Shown here: positions 16,568 through 24,925 of the stretch, piece by piece | Layout: each line of letters opens with the position of its first letter | How positions within the stretch are numbered: position 1 is the first letter of the stretch | Position numbers and translations under genes: made by a program | Assembly: GCA_900472295.1 (NCBI GenBank) | Contig: UCIA01000002.1 | Coordinates: 186,001-250,000 of the forward strand | Reading direction: 5' to 3' | Length of the DNA stretch: 64,000 nt | Source: Hyphomicrobiales bacterium | Lineage (GTDB): Bacteria > Pseudomonadota > Alphaproteobacteria > Rhizobiales > Rhizobiaceae | Notes under the pieces: generated by a model | What the model was told of the DNA's origin: nothing | Seen by the model: the letters and a program-made list of their open reading frames with translations, nothing else | Database searches by the model: none

Positions 16568-17566
16568 CTAGGCTTTGACTGCTGCAGCCATGCCCGAGCT
16601 GGTGAGCGCCGCGGCCTTGACGAGGCCGGCAGCAAGGGCGGCCCCTACCCCTTCGCCATGACTGATGCCGAGATCGAACAGCGGAACGAGCCCGAGCCGC
16701 TCGGCGGCAAGCCTTTGGCCGGGTTCGGGCGACAGGCTGGCCAGCAGACAATGGTCGAGCGCGGCGGGGTTGACGGCGTGCAGCACGGCAGCGCTGGCGG
16801 TCGCGGCGAAGCCATCGAGCAGCACCGGGATCTTTTGCATCCGCGCGGCGAGGATAGCGCCGGCGATTGCCGCGAACTCGCGGCCACCGACCCGGCGCAA
16901 AGCCTCCAGGGGATCCTTGAGAGCAGCGCCATGCAAGGCAAGTGCTGCATCGTCCACCTTCGCCTTGCGCGCCTGCATGGCCGCGTCGGCGCCCGAGCCG
17001 GGGCCGACCCATTCGGCGCCGCTGCCGCCGAACAGCGCCGCGCACAGGGCCGCCGCAACGGTGGAATTGCCGACGCCGAGATCGCCAAGGCAAAGGAGGT
17101 CGGTGCCGCCAGCTATGGCTTCCATGCCGAAGGCCATGGTGGCGGCGCAGCCGCGCTCGTCGAGGGCTGCGTCCTCGGCGATATCGGCGGTCGCAATGTG
17201 CAGCGCCAGGTCGAACACCTTCAGGCCGAGGTCATTGGCGATGCAGATTTGGTTGATCGCAGCACCGCCGGCGGCACAGAGCTCGACGGCGTTGGCGGTT
17301 GCCGCGACAAGGCGCGGCGAAATGCCGTGGCGGGTCACGCCGTGGTTGCCGGCGAAGATCGCCACCAGCGGCCGGTTCACCGCCGGCGGCGCGCGCCCGC
17401 TCCAGGCGGCCAGCCAGGCCGCGATGTGCTCGATGCGGCCGAGCGAGCCAATCGGCTTGTCGGCCTTGGCAAACAGCGTGCGCACGCGCGCCTCGGCAGC
17501 TTCGTCGGCCGGCGGCAGGTTCGCCAGCAGATCGCGGAAATCGTCGAAAGGCAGTGCGCTGGTCAT
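16568..17566 (-). CDS. cobT: Nicotinate-nucleotide--dimethylbenzimidazole phosphoribosyltransferase CobT
   Basis: CobT makes alpha-ribazole phosphate for the lower ligand of cobalamin. The 332-residue protein has the family landmarks PIGSLGRIEHIAAWLA near the N-terminus, AGNHGVTRHGIS (phosphate-binding region), GDLGVGNSTVAAAL, and SHGEGVGAAL at the C-terminus, which holds the catalytic Glu. Length is normal (about 340). Its upstream region diverges from the DUF1289 gene across ~200 bp; no cobalamin riboswitch could be recognised there by eye. Confidence 0.95.
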   Translation of the reverse strand: MTSALPFDDFRDLLANLPPADEAAEARVRTLFAKADKPIGSLGRIEHIAAWLAAWSGRAPPAVNRPLVAIFAGNHGVTRHGISPRLVAATANAVELCAAGGAAINQICIANDLGLKVFDLALHIATADIAEDAALDERGCAATMAFGMEAIAGGTDLLCLGDLGVGNSTVAAALCAALFGGSGAEWVGPGSGADAAMQARKAKVDDAALALHGAALKDPLEALRRVGGREFAAIAGAILAARMQKIPVLLDGFAATASAAVLHAVNPAALDHCLLASLSPEPGQRLAAERLGLVPLFDLGISHGEGVGAALAAGLVKAAALTSSGMAAAVKA

Positions 17567-17765
17567 GGCTCGGTGCTCGTCTCATCAATTGGCAAGCGGC
17601 ATAGCCGCCTTGCCCTGCCGGCACAACCATCAAGCCACAACCACCAGCCTATGCCGCAAAAACGGCCGGCGGCGGCGAAATCCGGAGGGCTTGCATTGGC
17701 TTTGCCGTTGCACCATGTGGAAGCAAGACAAGGGATTTCCCTGAGGGAATCCTCAAGAGAACATT

Positions 17766-17999
17766 ATGACGGTCATCGAATCCCCGTGCATCCTCGTCTG
17801 TTCGATCGACATGAAAACCGGCTTCTGCTTCGGTTGTGGCCGCACGCGCGAGGAGATCGGCGCCTGGATGGGCATGACGCCGGAGGTCCGCCGCAGCGTC
17901 ATGGCCGAACTGCCGGCCCGCCTCGAAACCGTCGAGCGCCGGCCGCGCCGGGAAACACGCCGCACCCGCATGGCGCGCGAGCGCGACGTCCTCTCATGA
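17766..17999 (+). CDS. DUF1289 (cysteine-rich) protein
   Basis: This 77-residue cytoplasmic protein has the DUF1289 signature: SPCILVCSID then GFCFGCGRTREEIGAW, giving four cysteines in a C-x3-C-x9-C-x2-C arrangement. That pattern suggests a small metal or Fe-S site. The C-terminal 35 residues are highly basic (about 14 Arg), unlike the Cys-rich head. It ends 13 bp before the aspartic protease gene, so the two are likely co-transcribed. Function unknown; the combination with a retropepsin-like protease gene is common in rhizobia. Confidence 0.85.
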   Translation: MTVIESPCILVCSIDMKTGFCFGCGRTREEIGAWMGMTPEVRRSVMAELPARLETVERRPRRETRRTRMARERDVLS

Positions 18000-18012
18000 A
18001 ACGGCATTTCAC

Positions 18013-18717
18013 ATGAACCGACTGTTCTGGCTGGTGATGGCGGCAATCGGCATCGGGCTGGTGCTGCTGATGGTCAACGACAATGCCGGCAACACCTTCG
18101 GCATCGAGAACAACGATTTCGGCCGGCTGGTCTGGCTGGGTGCGGTCGGCCTGCTGATCAGCGCCGGCCTCCTTCGCTCCGGCAGGCCGCTCGGCGCCAT
18201 GGCTGGCAATCTCGGTACCTGGGCGCTGATCGTGCTGGCGCTGATCGGCGGCTATCAGTACCGCTATGAGTTGCAGGATGTCGCCAGCCGGGTAACGGCA
18301 GGCCTCGTTCCCGGCAGTCCGCTGGCGTTGGGCGTCGAGGATGGCCATGCCACCGTGACCCTGGACAAGGCTGACAGCGGCCATTTCGAAGCCCGCATCA
18401 CGATCAACGGCGCGCCAATCCGCACCGTGGTCGACACCGGTGCTACCAGCACGGTGCTGACGTCCGAAGACGCGCAGGCCGCCGGCTTCAATCCGGCCAC
18501 GCTAAACTTCACCGTCCCGGTCTCGACCGCCAACGGCATGGCCCGCGCCGCCTCGGTGCGGACCCAGGAGCTCTCGATCGGCGGCATCGTGCGCAGGAAC
18601 ATGCAGGTAATGGTCGCCGCGCCAGGCGCGCTCAGCCAAAGCCTGCTCGGCATGAATTTTATCGGCTCGCTGTCGGGTTTTGACGTGCGCGGCGACCGCA
18701 TGATTTTGCGCGACTGA
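18013..18717 (+). CDS. TIGR02281-type clan AA aspartic protease (retropepsin-like)
   Basis: This 234-residue protein has two or three N-terminal membrane helices (about residues 3-22 and 36-80) and a C-terminal single-lobe aspartyl protease domain. The catalytic motif is VVDTGATSTVLT, and QSLLGMNFIGSLSGFDVRGDRM carries the conserved LGM-F-L end of the fold. Such proteins act as homodimers. The catalytic domain should lie in the periplasm. Substrates are unknown. Confidence 0.9.
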   Translation: MNRLFWLVMAAIGIGLVLLMVNDNAGNTFGIENNDFGRLVWLGAVGLLISAGLLRSGRPLGAMAGNLGTWALIVLALIGGYQYRYELQDVASRVTAGLVPGSPLALGVEDGHATVTLDKADSGHFEARITINGAPIRTVVDTGATSTVLTSEDAQAAGFNPATLNFTVPVSTANGMARAASVRTQELSIGGIVRRNMQVMVAAPGALSQSLLGMNFIGSLSGFDVRGDRMILRD

Positions 18718-18722
18718 ACCGC

Positions 18723-19718
18723 TTAAGCGGCTTTCTCAACACGGTCGAAATCGACGGCGGCGAACGCCGCCTTGAGCACATCCGGTCCGGCGCCGGGCTT
18801 TGTCGCATCGGTCGACAGTATCTGCCGGAAGCGGCGTGCACCTGGCAGGCCGTGGAACAGCCCGACCATGTGGCGGGTGACGTGACCGAGCCGCCCGCCC
18901 TGCTCGATATGCCGAGCCGCATAGTCGCCCATCGTATCGATCAGCGCGGCAAAGTCGAACGTGCCGGGGTCAGCCCCGTAAAACGCGGCATCGACGCCGG
19001 TCAGAATACCCGGCGTGTGGTAGGCAGCGCGGCCAAGCATGGCGCCGTCGACATGATCGAGGTGACGAACAGCTTCTTCGAGCGATTGAATGCCGCCATT
19101 GATGCCGATGAATTTGTTCGGCTTTCCGGCCTTGAGGCGATAGACGCGATCATAGTCAAGCGGCGGGATGTCGCGATTTTCCTTCGGGCTCAGCCCCTCC
19201 AGCCAGGCTTTGCGCGCATGCACCCAGAGCGCGTCGGCGCCGGCCGCAAAGACGCCATCGGCCAGCGCGTTGAGTGCGGGCTCGGGATCCTGCTCGTCGA
19301 CGCCGATGCGGCACTTTACCGTTACCGGTATCTTCACCGCGCCCTTCATTGCGGCGACGCAATCGGCGACCAGGTCGGGCACTTTCATCAGGCAGGCGCC
19401 GAACGTGCCGGACTGGACGCGGTCGGACGGGCAACCGACATTGAGATTGATCTCGTCATAGCCGAAGGCCTCGCCGATGCGCGCCGCCTCGGTTAGCTTT
19501 TGCGGATCGGAGCCGCCGAGCTGCAGCGCCACCGGATGCTCAGTGGCGTCGAAGCCAAGCAACCGATCGCGCGCACCATGGATGACGGCATCCGCCACCA
19601 CCATCTCGGTATAAAGCAGCGCGCGGCGCGTCAGCTGGCGATGGAAAAACCGGCAATGCCGGTCCGTCCAGTCCATCATAGGCGCAATAGCCAGTCTATG
19701 CTCTTGATTTATCAGCAT
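18723..19718 (-). CDS. dusA: tRNA-dihydrouridine synthase A DusA
   Basis: DusA reduces uridine 20/20a in the tRNA D-loop, using FMN and NADPH. The 331-residue TIM-barrel protein has APMMDWTDRHCRFFHRQL at the N-terminus, LNVGCPSDRVQSGTFGACLM with the catalytic Cys, HARKAWLEGLSPKENR and FIGINGGIQ. The ATG at 19718 gives seven residues before the conserved core, which is normal. The 5' end of dusA is a known integration site of a dedicated integrase family, and an integrase remnant lies 115 bp upstream on the opposite strand. The first codons may therefore derive from an attachment site. Confidence 0.95.
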   Translation of the reverse strand: MLINQEHRLAIAPMMDWTDRHCRFFHRQLTRRALLYTEMVVADAVIHGARDRLLGFDATEHPVALQLGGSDPQKLTEAARIGEAFGYDEINLNVGCPSDRVQSGTFGACLMKVPDLVADCVAAMKGAVKIPVTVKCRIGVDEQDPEPALNALADGVFAAGADALWVHARKAWLEGLSPKENRDIPPLDYDRVYRLKAGKPNKFIGINGGIQSLEEAVRHLDHVDGAMLGRAAYHTPGILTGVDAAFYGADPGTFDFAALIDTMGDYAARHIEQGGRLGHVTRHMVGLFHGLPGARRFRQILSTDATKPGAGPDVLKAAFAAVDFDRVEKAA

Positions 19719-19833
19719 TTTTTCTTTAACATCAAAACGTTAGAACGTACCAAGTACACACGAATTTACGCCAGAATACGACCCTTTTCGCCACATTTCG
19801 ATCTCTCAGTGCACACGGAGCGCGCACGAAAAA

Positions 19834-20140
19834 ATGGCGACCTACACAAAACTCTCGTCCGGTTCCTGGTGTGTCCAAGTCCGTCGCAAAGGTCGCTACC
19901 TCAGCGAGACCTTCCTGCGCCGAGACGATGCACGACGCTGGGCAACCGACGCCGGGCGCCAAGTCGATCGTGGTGAGGACGCCGACAAAGTCCCGTATAG
20001 CGCGCCTGAAAACCTTCGGCGACCTCATCGAGCTTCATATCGACGACATGTGCGATGTAGGCAAGTCCCCTCGCCGCTCCAAGGCCGCGGCTCTCGATAT
20101 GCTCCAAAGGACATCTGGGGAAGTGCAACATTGCACTGGC
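19834..20140 (+). pseudogene. Decayed tyrosine-type integrase beside dusA
   Basis: The first frame (19834 on) gives the start of a phage integrase: MATYTKLSSGSWCVQVRRKG then YLSETFLRRDDARRWA, the AP2-like arm-binding domain. After about 19980 the homology continues in another frame: SRIARLKTFGDLIELHIDDM and GKSPRRSKAAALDMLQ, the SAM-like core-binding domain. Near 20100 it returns to yet another frame with GHLGKCNIA. At least two frameshifts are therefore present, and the catalytic domain (R-H-R-Y residues) is gone. The remnant points away from dusA, as expected of an element integrated at the dusA 5' end. Ends were judged by eye. Confidence 0.8.
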
Positions 20141-20171
20141 CGCCACCTACCTCTCCTTCCCGCGCCAGTCC

Positions 20172-20567
20172 TCAACGAGCGAAAAAAGAAACGAGCCTGA
20201 CCAGAAGCAGCAGGCCGTTCAGCGGCGTGATGGACGTGATGAGCCGCATCTCGCCGACGGGTATCACGTTGTTGTAGCCGAGCGAGGCGTAAGCCTCGGC
20301 CGCATAGTAAAAATAGTCCATGTTCGATGGAGAGGTCTTTCCGACAAACACGCCCAGGGCCAAGGTCTGATCCGCGAGGTGGAATATGGCGGCATAGATG
20401 CCAATCTCCACAAGGTGGAGCCCAACCAGTCCGCAGATGACGAAAAGCAGCGCGGGATAAGGCCCGATCGATCTGCGCGCCAATCTGTCGAGACGTCGAA
20501 TTGCTTCATAGTGCAGGGAAGACGACCCGATGACCGCGGCGAATGTCAGGGCCATGGCGACAAGCAT
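20172..20567 (-). CDS. Two-helix K+ channel-like protein, possibly C-terminally truncated
   Basis: This 131-residue membrane protein has an N-terminal helix, a middle helix (LLFVICGLVGLHLVEIGIYA), a pore loop AEAYASLGYNNVIPVG and a final helix LNGLLLLVRLVSFFAR. The pore sequence S-L-G-Y-N-N replaces the usual T-x-G-Y-G-D of potassium channels. The paralogue at 37562-37993 has the standard filter and a longer tail after NGFLLIGWS, so this copy probably lost its C-terminus where the integrase remnant ends (~20195). The start is ATG 20567; a GTG at 20573 lies directly after the PAP2 stop. Confidence 0.7.
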   Translation of the reverse strand: MLVAMALTFAAVIGSSSLHYEAIRRLDRLARRSIGPYPALLFVICGLVGLHLVEIGIYAAIFHLADQTLALGVFVGKTSPSNMDYFYYAAEAYASLGYNNVIPVGEMRLITSITPLNGLLLLVRLVSFFAR

Positions 20568-20578
20568 GTTCACGGGAT

Positions 20579-21361
20579 TTATCTCGCTGTCGACACCACC
20601 GAGATTTCGGGATGGCCGTCTGGTGCGGACGGCATCCAGGAGGCCGGCTTCCGTTCGCCTCGCTGCTGAAGCCACCGCGAGCCTGACCAGCATAAGATCG
20701 CCCAGGCTGAGCCGACCCACCAGCCTGCCAGCACGTCAGTGGGGTAGTGGACGCCGAGATAGACCCGGCTAATGCCGACAGTCACCGTGAGCATCACGGC
20801 AAGTGAGACGAGATACGCCTTTAAATGCGACTCGGGGCTTGCTTGCGCCAGCAGAGCCCCAAGTGTCAAAAAGGTGATCGCGGAAAGTATCGCGTGGCCG
20901 CTCGGAAAGCTTTCGGTAAAGGCCCGAACTACATGCGTCATGACGGGGGTGGGACGATCGAAAGCCGCCTTGATGACAGTGATGATCAGCCCGCCACCGG
21001 TCACGGCAGCGGCCAAATGCAGGGCATAACCTGGTCTTCGAGTTATCAGAAAATATCCAGCAGCTGCCGCGGAGAGAAAACCCAGGAATGCAAAGCTGCC
21101 AAGCGATGTAAGGTCACGTCCCACCCCCTGCAGCCAGGCGGGGCCGATGGGGTTTGCCGGATCAGCGCTGCTACGGAAAACCATCAGGAGAGCTTGATCG
21201 AAATTGCTGCTATCCCCTTCGAAAACCGCTTTACAAACCAGGCCAAGCCCAAAAGCCAAGCGGCCCGTGAGCGACATCAAGGCGATTATCAATATGGAAC
21301 CCCTCTTGAGGCGGCTTAAGTAGTGGCGAAGCGATCTGGCGCGATCTGAACCGGTCATCAT
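20579..21361 (-). CDS. PAP2-family membrane phosphatase
   Basis: This 260-residue integral membrane protein has the three phosphatase motifs of the PAP2 superfamily: KAAFDRPTP (K-x6-R-P), ESFPSGHAILS (P-S-G-H) and SRVYLGVHYPTDVLAG (S-R-x5-H-x3-D). About six membrane helices surround them. Substrates in this family include phosphatidic acid, undecaprenyl pyrophosphate and phosphatidylglycerol phosphate. The start MMTGSDRARSL (21361) is preferred because the stretch upstream is not conserved in character. It is followed within 11 bp by the channel gene, so the two form a unit. Confidence 0.87.
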   Translation of the reverse strand: MMTGSDRARSLRHYLSRLKRGSILIIALMSLTGRLAFGLGLVCKAVFEGDSSNFDQALLMVFRSSADPANPIGPAWLQGVGRDLTSLGSFAFLGFLSAAAAGYFLITRRPGYALHLAAAVTGGGLIITVIKAAFDRPTPVMTHVVRAFTESFPSGHAILSAITFLTLGALLAQASPESHLKAYLVSLAVMLTVTVGISRVYLGVHYPTDVLAGWWVGSAWAILCWSGSRWLQQRGERKPASWMPSAPDGHPEISVVSTAR

Positions 21362-21724
21362 GAGGCCTCCCACTGACCCAGCTAGAATGGTCTTACAAAG
21401 GCGCCGGCGCCCCAAGGCACGATCAAATATTCGTCAACAAGCTTTCCTGCCTGCTTCCGTCAGGCAAGACAGAAAGGCCACAGAACAGGCACCGGCGGCG
21501 GCGTTGCCAGGAAAGCCGCGGTCGGATCCTTCCAGGTCTTGCCCGCCAACGGGAGGCTAATGCCTCCTCCTCGATGTTGAGCTGAGAAATCTGCATGGCG
21601 CCGCCATTTAGGCGCGATGCGACCATTGTGGCAGTTGGGGGCATCGTTGCGCGACTGGTGAGCCAAGAAAAGATTGTCGGCATCCACGGCCGTCTCGGGC
21701 CTGTTGGACGAATCGCACTGTCGC
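21362..21724. other. 363-bp intergenic stretch
   Basis: No credible coding sequence, RNA gene or strong terminator was seen. Open frames here are short and lack recognisable domains. The stretch separates the PAP2 gene from the end of the oxalyl-CoA-ligase-like operon and may contain fragments of older genes. Confidence 0.6.
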
Positions 21725-22714
21725 CTAGCCCGGATAGCAGACGCGTTCGATGGCCAGCCGTCGCACCAGCGCCAGCACGGCATCGATAGTGGGGGTCGGC
21801 TTGTCAGCGAGCCGGCCAAGTTCCTGGACTGCCGTCACCAGCGCGTCGATCTCCATCGGGCGGCCGCGTTCCAGATCCTGCAGCATCGAGGTCTTGTGCT
21901 CGCCGACGTCACCGGCGCCCTTGATGCGTCGGTCGACCGCTATCGGGAATCGCACGCCAAGACTCTCGCCGATCGCTTGCGCCTCCCGCATCATTGTGCG
22001 GGCAAGCATGCGCGTTGCCTCATCGGCAACGATTGCCGCAAGCGTGCTGCCCGTGAGCGCGGAAATCGGGTTGAAGGAAAGATTGCCCCACAGCTTCACC
22101 CAGATTTCGCTGCGAATGTCGTCGCGAACCGGCACCTGCAGCCCTGCCGCGACCATTTCCTCGGCGAGCCGCATGACACGGTCGCTCTTCTCGCCCGACG
22201 GCTCACCGAGCGAAAAGCGCTTGCCCTCGACATGGCGGATCACGCCGGGCGCGTCGACCTCGACCGCGGGATAGACGACCGAGCCGACGACGCGTTCCGG
22301 ACCGATCCGCTGCCAGATCGTGCCGCCGGGATCGACGGCTTGAATGCGGGTGCCTTCGAGCGCTCCGCCAGCCTTATGGAAATACCACCAGGGCACGCCG
22401 TTCTGCATGGTGACGACGGCGGTTTCCGGCCCCAGCAGCGGTGCAATCTGGTCAAGCGCCGGGCCAAGCGAATGGGCCTTCAGCGCCAGCACGACATAGT
22501 CCTGGACACCCAGATCCTCAGCCCGTGCTGTTGCCCTGACAGGAGTGACGGACTCCTGACTATCCTCCATCAGGCGAATGCCGTTCGCCATGATTGCGTC
22601 GAGATGCGCGCCGCGCGCCACGATCGAAAGATCGACCCGACCGGCGATGGCAAGCCTGGCCGCGAGATAGCCACCGATCGCGCCGGCGCCGAAAACGGTG
22701 ATCCGCATATTCAT
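21725..22714 (-). CDS. Ketopantoate reductase family protein (PanE/ApbA-like)
   Basis: This 329-residue protein has the N-terminal Rossmann motif VFGAGAIGGYLAARLA (about residues 8-23), the VALKAHSL region with the conserved Lys, a M-Q-N-G-V-P-W motif and the C-terminal catalytic segment SEIWVKLWGNLSFNPISALT. The PanE family reduces 2-dehydropantoate, but many paralogues in catabolic operons act on other 2-oxo acids. As the last gene of an operon with an importer, a FAH-family enzyme and an acyl-CoA ligase, a role in carbon-source use is more likely than pantothenate synthesis. Overlaps the ligase gene by 4 bp. Confidence 0.88.
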   Translation of the reverse strand: MNMRITVFGAGAIGGYLAARLAIAGRVDLSIVARGAHLDAIMANGIRLMEDSQESVTPVRATARAEDLGVQDYVVLALKAHSLGPALDQIAPLLGPETAVVTMQNGVPWWYFHKAGGALEGTRIQAVDPGGTIWQRIGPERVVGSVVYPAVEVDAPGVIRHVEGKRFSLGEPSGEKSDRVMRLAEEMVAAGLQVPVRDDIRSEIWVKLWGNLSFNPISALTGSTLAAIVADEATRMLARTMMREAQAIGESLGVRFPIAVDRRIKGAGDVGEHKTSMLQDLERGRPMEIDALVTAVQELGRLADKPTPTIDAVLALVRRLAIERVCYPG

Positions 22715-24231
22715 CCAAGACCGAGTTTGGCGGAAAGGCCGATGCGCTGCAGCTTGCCTGTCGCGCCCTTGGGGATCTCGTCGAGGATCACGACCTTGCG
22801 CGGCACCTTGAAGTCGGCAAGCCGCGTCGCGGCAAAGCCGCGTATGTCGGCCTCCGTCGCGGCCATGCCCTCGCGCAGCACGATCGCGGCCGCGACCTCC
22901 TCGCCAAGCTTGTCATGCGGCATGGCGAAGGTGACGACCTGCGCTATCGCCGGATGGTCCATCAGCACGTCGTCGACCTCGAGCGGCGAGATCTTTTCGC
23001 CGCCGCGGTTGATGATCTCCTTCAGCCGGCCGGTGACGCGCAGATAGAAGTCGTCGTCGAGCACGCCCTGGTCGCCGGTGTGGAACCAGCCATGGGCGAA
23101 GGCGGTGGCATTGGCATCCGGGTTCTTCTCGTAACCGGTGGTGACGTTGGGCCCACGAATGACGATCTCACCGGTTTCGCCCGGCTTCAGCAATTGCCCA
23201 TCAGGCGCCATGACGGCCACGTCCGGCCCGGCGGCGGCGCCAACGCTGCCCGGCTTGCGCAATCCCGGCGGCAGCCGGTTCGAGGCCATCTGATGCGCGG
23301 CTTCGGTCATCCCGTAGGATTCGATCACCGGACAGCCGAAGGTTTGTTCGAGTTCCGCCATCACCTGCGCCGGCAGCGAGGCCGAGGAAGAGCGAATGAA
23401 GCGCAACGGTGCAGAAGCCAGCGCGTCGGCATTGCGCGCCGCGCGCGGCAGGATCGCCTGATGCATGGTCGGCACGGCCGTGTACCAACTCGGCCGCGCC
23501 TCTCCCAGCCAATGGAAGAAGCGCAGCGCGTTGAAGCCCGGCGTGCAGAACACGCTGCCGCCAGCGGCGAGCGAGGACAGCACCGCCGCGATCAGCCCAT
23601 GGATATGGAACAGCGGCATGATGTTGAGGCAGCGATCATCGGCCGTCAGGCCGAGCGTCGCGCCGATATGGGCGGCCGAGGCGGCAAGATTGGCATGGCT
23701 GAGCGGCACCAGCTTGGGGCGCGACGTGGTGCCGGAGGTGTGAAGCAGCAGCGCGATGTCGCCGTCCTCGGCCAGTGCGGAAGCAGCCGGAGCGCCGACC
23801 GGCTTGCCTTCGATCCGGAAGCTTCCGGCAGGCGCGTCACGCAGCGCGACGAGCCTGAGCACGCCAATGCCCAGGCGCTCGGCAACGGCGACCGCCGGGC
23901 CGTTTTCGTCTTCGGCGACCAGAATCGCTTTCGCGCCGATGTCGGTCAGGTAGAAGTCGAGTTCGTCCGCCCGGTAGGCCGGATTGAGCGGCGCGGTGGC
24001 GGCCGCCGCCGCAACCGAGACAAAGGCCGTCGCCATCTCCGGCCCGTTCGGCAGAACGATGGCAACCCGGTCGCCACGACCGAGACCCAGCGCATGCAAC
24101 TGCGCTGCCGTCTCTCCGATCAGGCGGCGCAACCCACCATGGGTGAGCGTGATCCTGTCGGGAGCCGCGATCGCCGTTGCATCGTCTGCACCTGCGGCGA
24201 TCCGCGCGTAAATCGATTTCGTTTCAGACAA
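22711..24231 (-). CDS. Acyl-CoA ligase resembling oxalyl-CoA synthetase
   Basis: This 506-residue ANL-superfamily enzyme activates a carboxylate with ATP and CoA. It has the P-loop LLHTSGTTSRPKLVPLSH, the adenine motif SYGMTEAAHQMASN, the hinge GWFHTGDQG, and the C-terminal lysine in PKGATGKLQR. The stretch TEAAHQMASN-x-LPPG-x-RKPGSVG is characteristic of the plant AAE3/yeast Pcs60 oxalyl-CoA synthetase group, so oxalate is the leading candidate substrate. No frc or oxc gene (oxalate degradation) is nearby, which is a caveat. It lies in the middle of the minus-strand operon, overlapping both neighbours by 4 to 8 bp. Confidence 0.87.
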   Translation of the reverse strand: MSETKSIYARIAAGADDATAIAAPDRITLTHGGLRRLIGETAAQLHALGLGRGDRVAIVLPNGPEMATAFVSVAAAAATAPLNPAYRADELDFYLTDIGAKAILVAEDENGPAVAVAERLGIGVLRLVALRDAPAGSFRIEGKPVGAPAASALAEDGDIALLLHTSGTTSRPKLVPLSHANLAASAAHIGATLGLTADDRCLNIMPLFHIHGLIAAVLSSLAAGGSVFCTPGFNALRFFHWLGEARPSWYTAVPTMHQAILPRAARNADALASAPLRFIRSSSASLPAQVMAELEQTFGCPVIESYGMTEAAHQMASNRLPPGLRKPGSVGAAAGPDVAVMAPDGQLLKPGETGEIVIRGPNVTTGYEKNPDANATAFAHGWFHTGDQGVLDDDFYLRVTGRLKEIINRGGEKISPLEVDDVLMDHPAIAQVVTFAMPHDKLGEEVAAAIVLREGMAATEADIRGFAATRLADFKVPRKVVILDEIPKGATGKLQRIGLSAKLGLG

Positions 24232-24925
24232 CCCTGACCTCGATGTCGCCGACGCTGTCGATATGGCCGGTTAGAATGTCGCCGCGCTGGACGGCGCCGA
24301 CGCCGGACGGCGTCCCCGATAAAATAACGTCCCCGGGCATGAGCGTAAACAGGCCAGACAGGTAGCTGATCATTTCAGGCACTTTCCAGATCATCTGGTT
24401 GAGATCGCCGGTCTGTTTGCGCTGCCCGTTCAGGTCCAGCCAGATCGCACCTTGGGCGGGATGGCCGATCGCGCTTGCGGGAACCAATGGAGTGCATGGC
24501 GCCGACGCCTCGAAGGCCTTGCCGACCTCCCAGGGCCGACCGAGATCCTTGGCGATGCCCTGAAGGTCGCGCCGTGTCATGTCGAGCCCGACGCCGTAGC
24601 CGAACACGCAGTCGAGCGCTTTGTCGATCGGGATGTCCTTGCCGCCGCTTTTCAATGCCACCACCATCTCGATCTCATAGTGGACGTCGTTGGAGGCCGG
24701 CGGATAGGGGAATTCGCCGGATGTGTTGAGATTGTCGGGGTTCTTCTGGAAGAAGAAAGGCGGCTCCTTGTTCGGGTCGTGGCCCATTTCGACGGCGTGC
24801 GCCGCATAGTTGCGGCCGACGCAATAGACCCGATGCACCGGAAACAGTTTGTCGGATTGAGCCACCGGGATGGCGGGGATCGCAGTCGGTTCGATTGCGT
24901 AATTTGTCGCGCCGTGAATGTTCAT
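24224..24925 (-). CDS. Fumarylacetoacetate hydrolase family protein
   Basis: This 233-residue protein has the FAH-family barrel with metal ligands in EIEMVVALKSGGK (E-x-E), later GYGVGLDMTRRD (D), and the C-terminal LMPGDVILSGTPSGVG. It is short, like the acylpyruvate hydrolase/fumarylpyruvate hydrolase (FAHD1) group; the latter also decarboxylates oxaloacetate. Start: ATG at 24925. It overlaps the preceding permease by four bases. In this operon it probably hydrolyses or decarboxylates an imported dicarboxylate- or acylpyruvate-like compound. Confidence 0.9.
   Translation of the reverse strand: MNIHGATNYAIEPTAIPAIPVAQSDKLFPVHRVYCVGRNYAAHAVEMGHDPNKEPPFFFQKNPDNLNTSGEFPYPPASNDVHYEIEMVVALKSGGKDIPIDKALDCVFGYGVGLDMTRRDLQGIAKDLGRPWEVGKAFEASAPCTPLVPASAIGHPAQGAIWLDLNGQRKQTGDLNQMIWKVPEMISYLSGLFTLMPGDVILSGTPSGVGAVQRGDILTGHIDSVGDIEVRVV

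Noticed and set aside
17567..17765. Cobalamin riboswitch upstream of cobT
   Set aside because: The B12-box consensus could not be found on the minus strand in this 199-bp gap, so no riboswitch is claimed.
22915..24237. A 440-residue open frame on the plus strand
   Set aside because: It is the antisense shadow of the acyl-CoA ligase gene. The translation is rich in Arg, Asp and His without domains, whereas the minus strand has all ANL-enzyme motifs.
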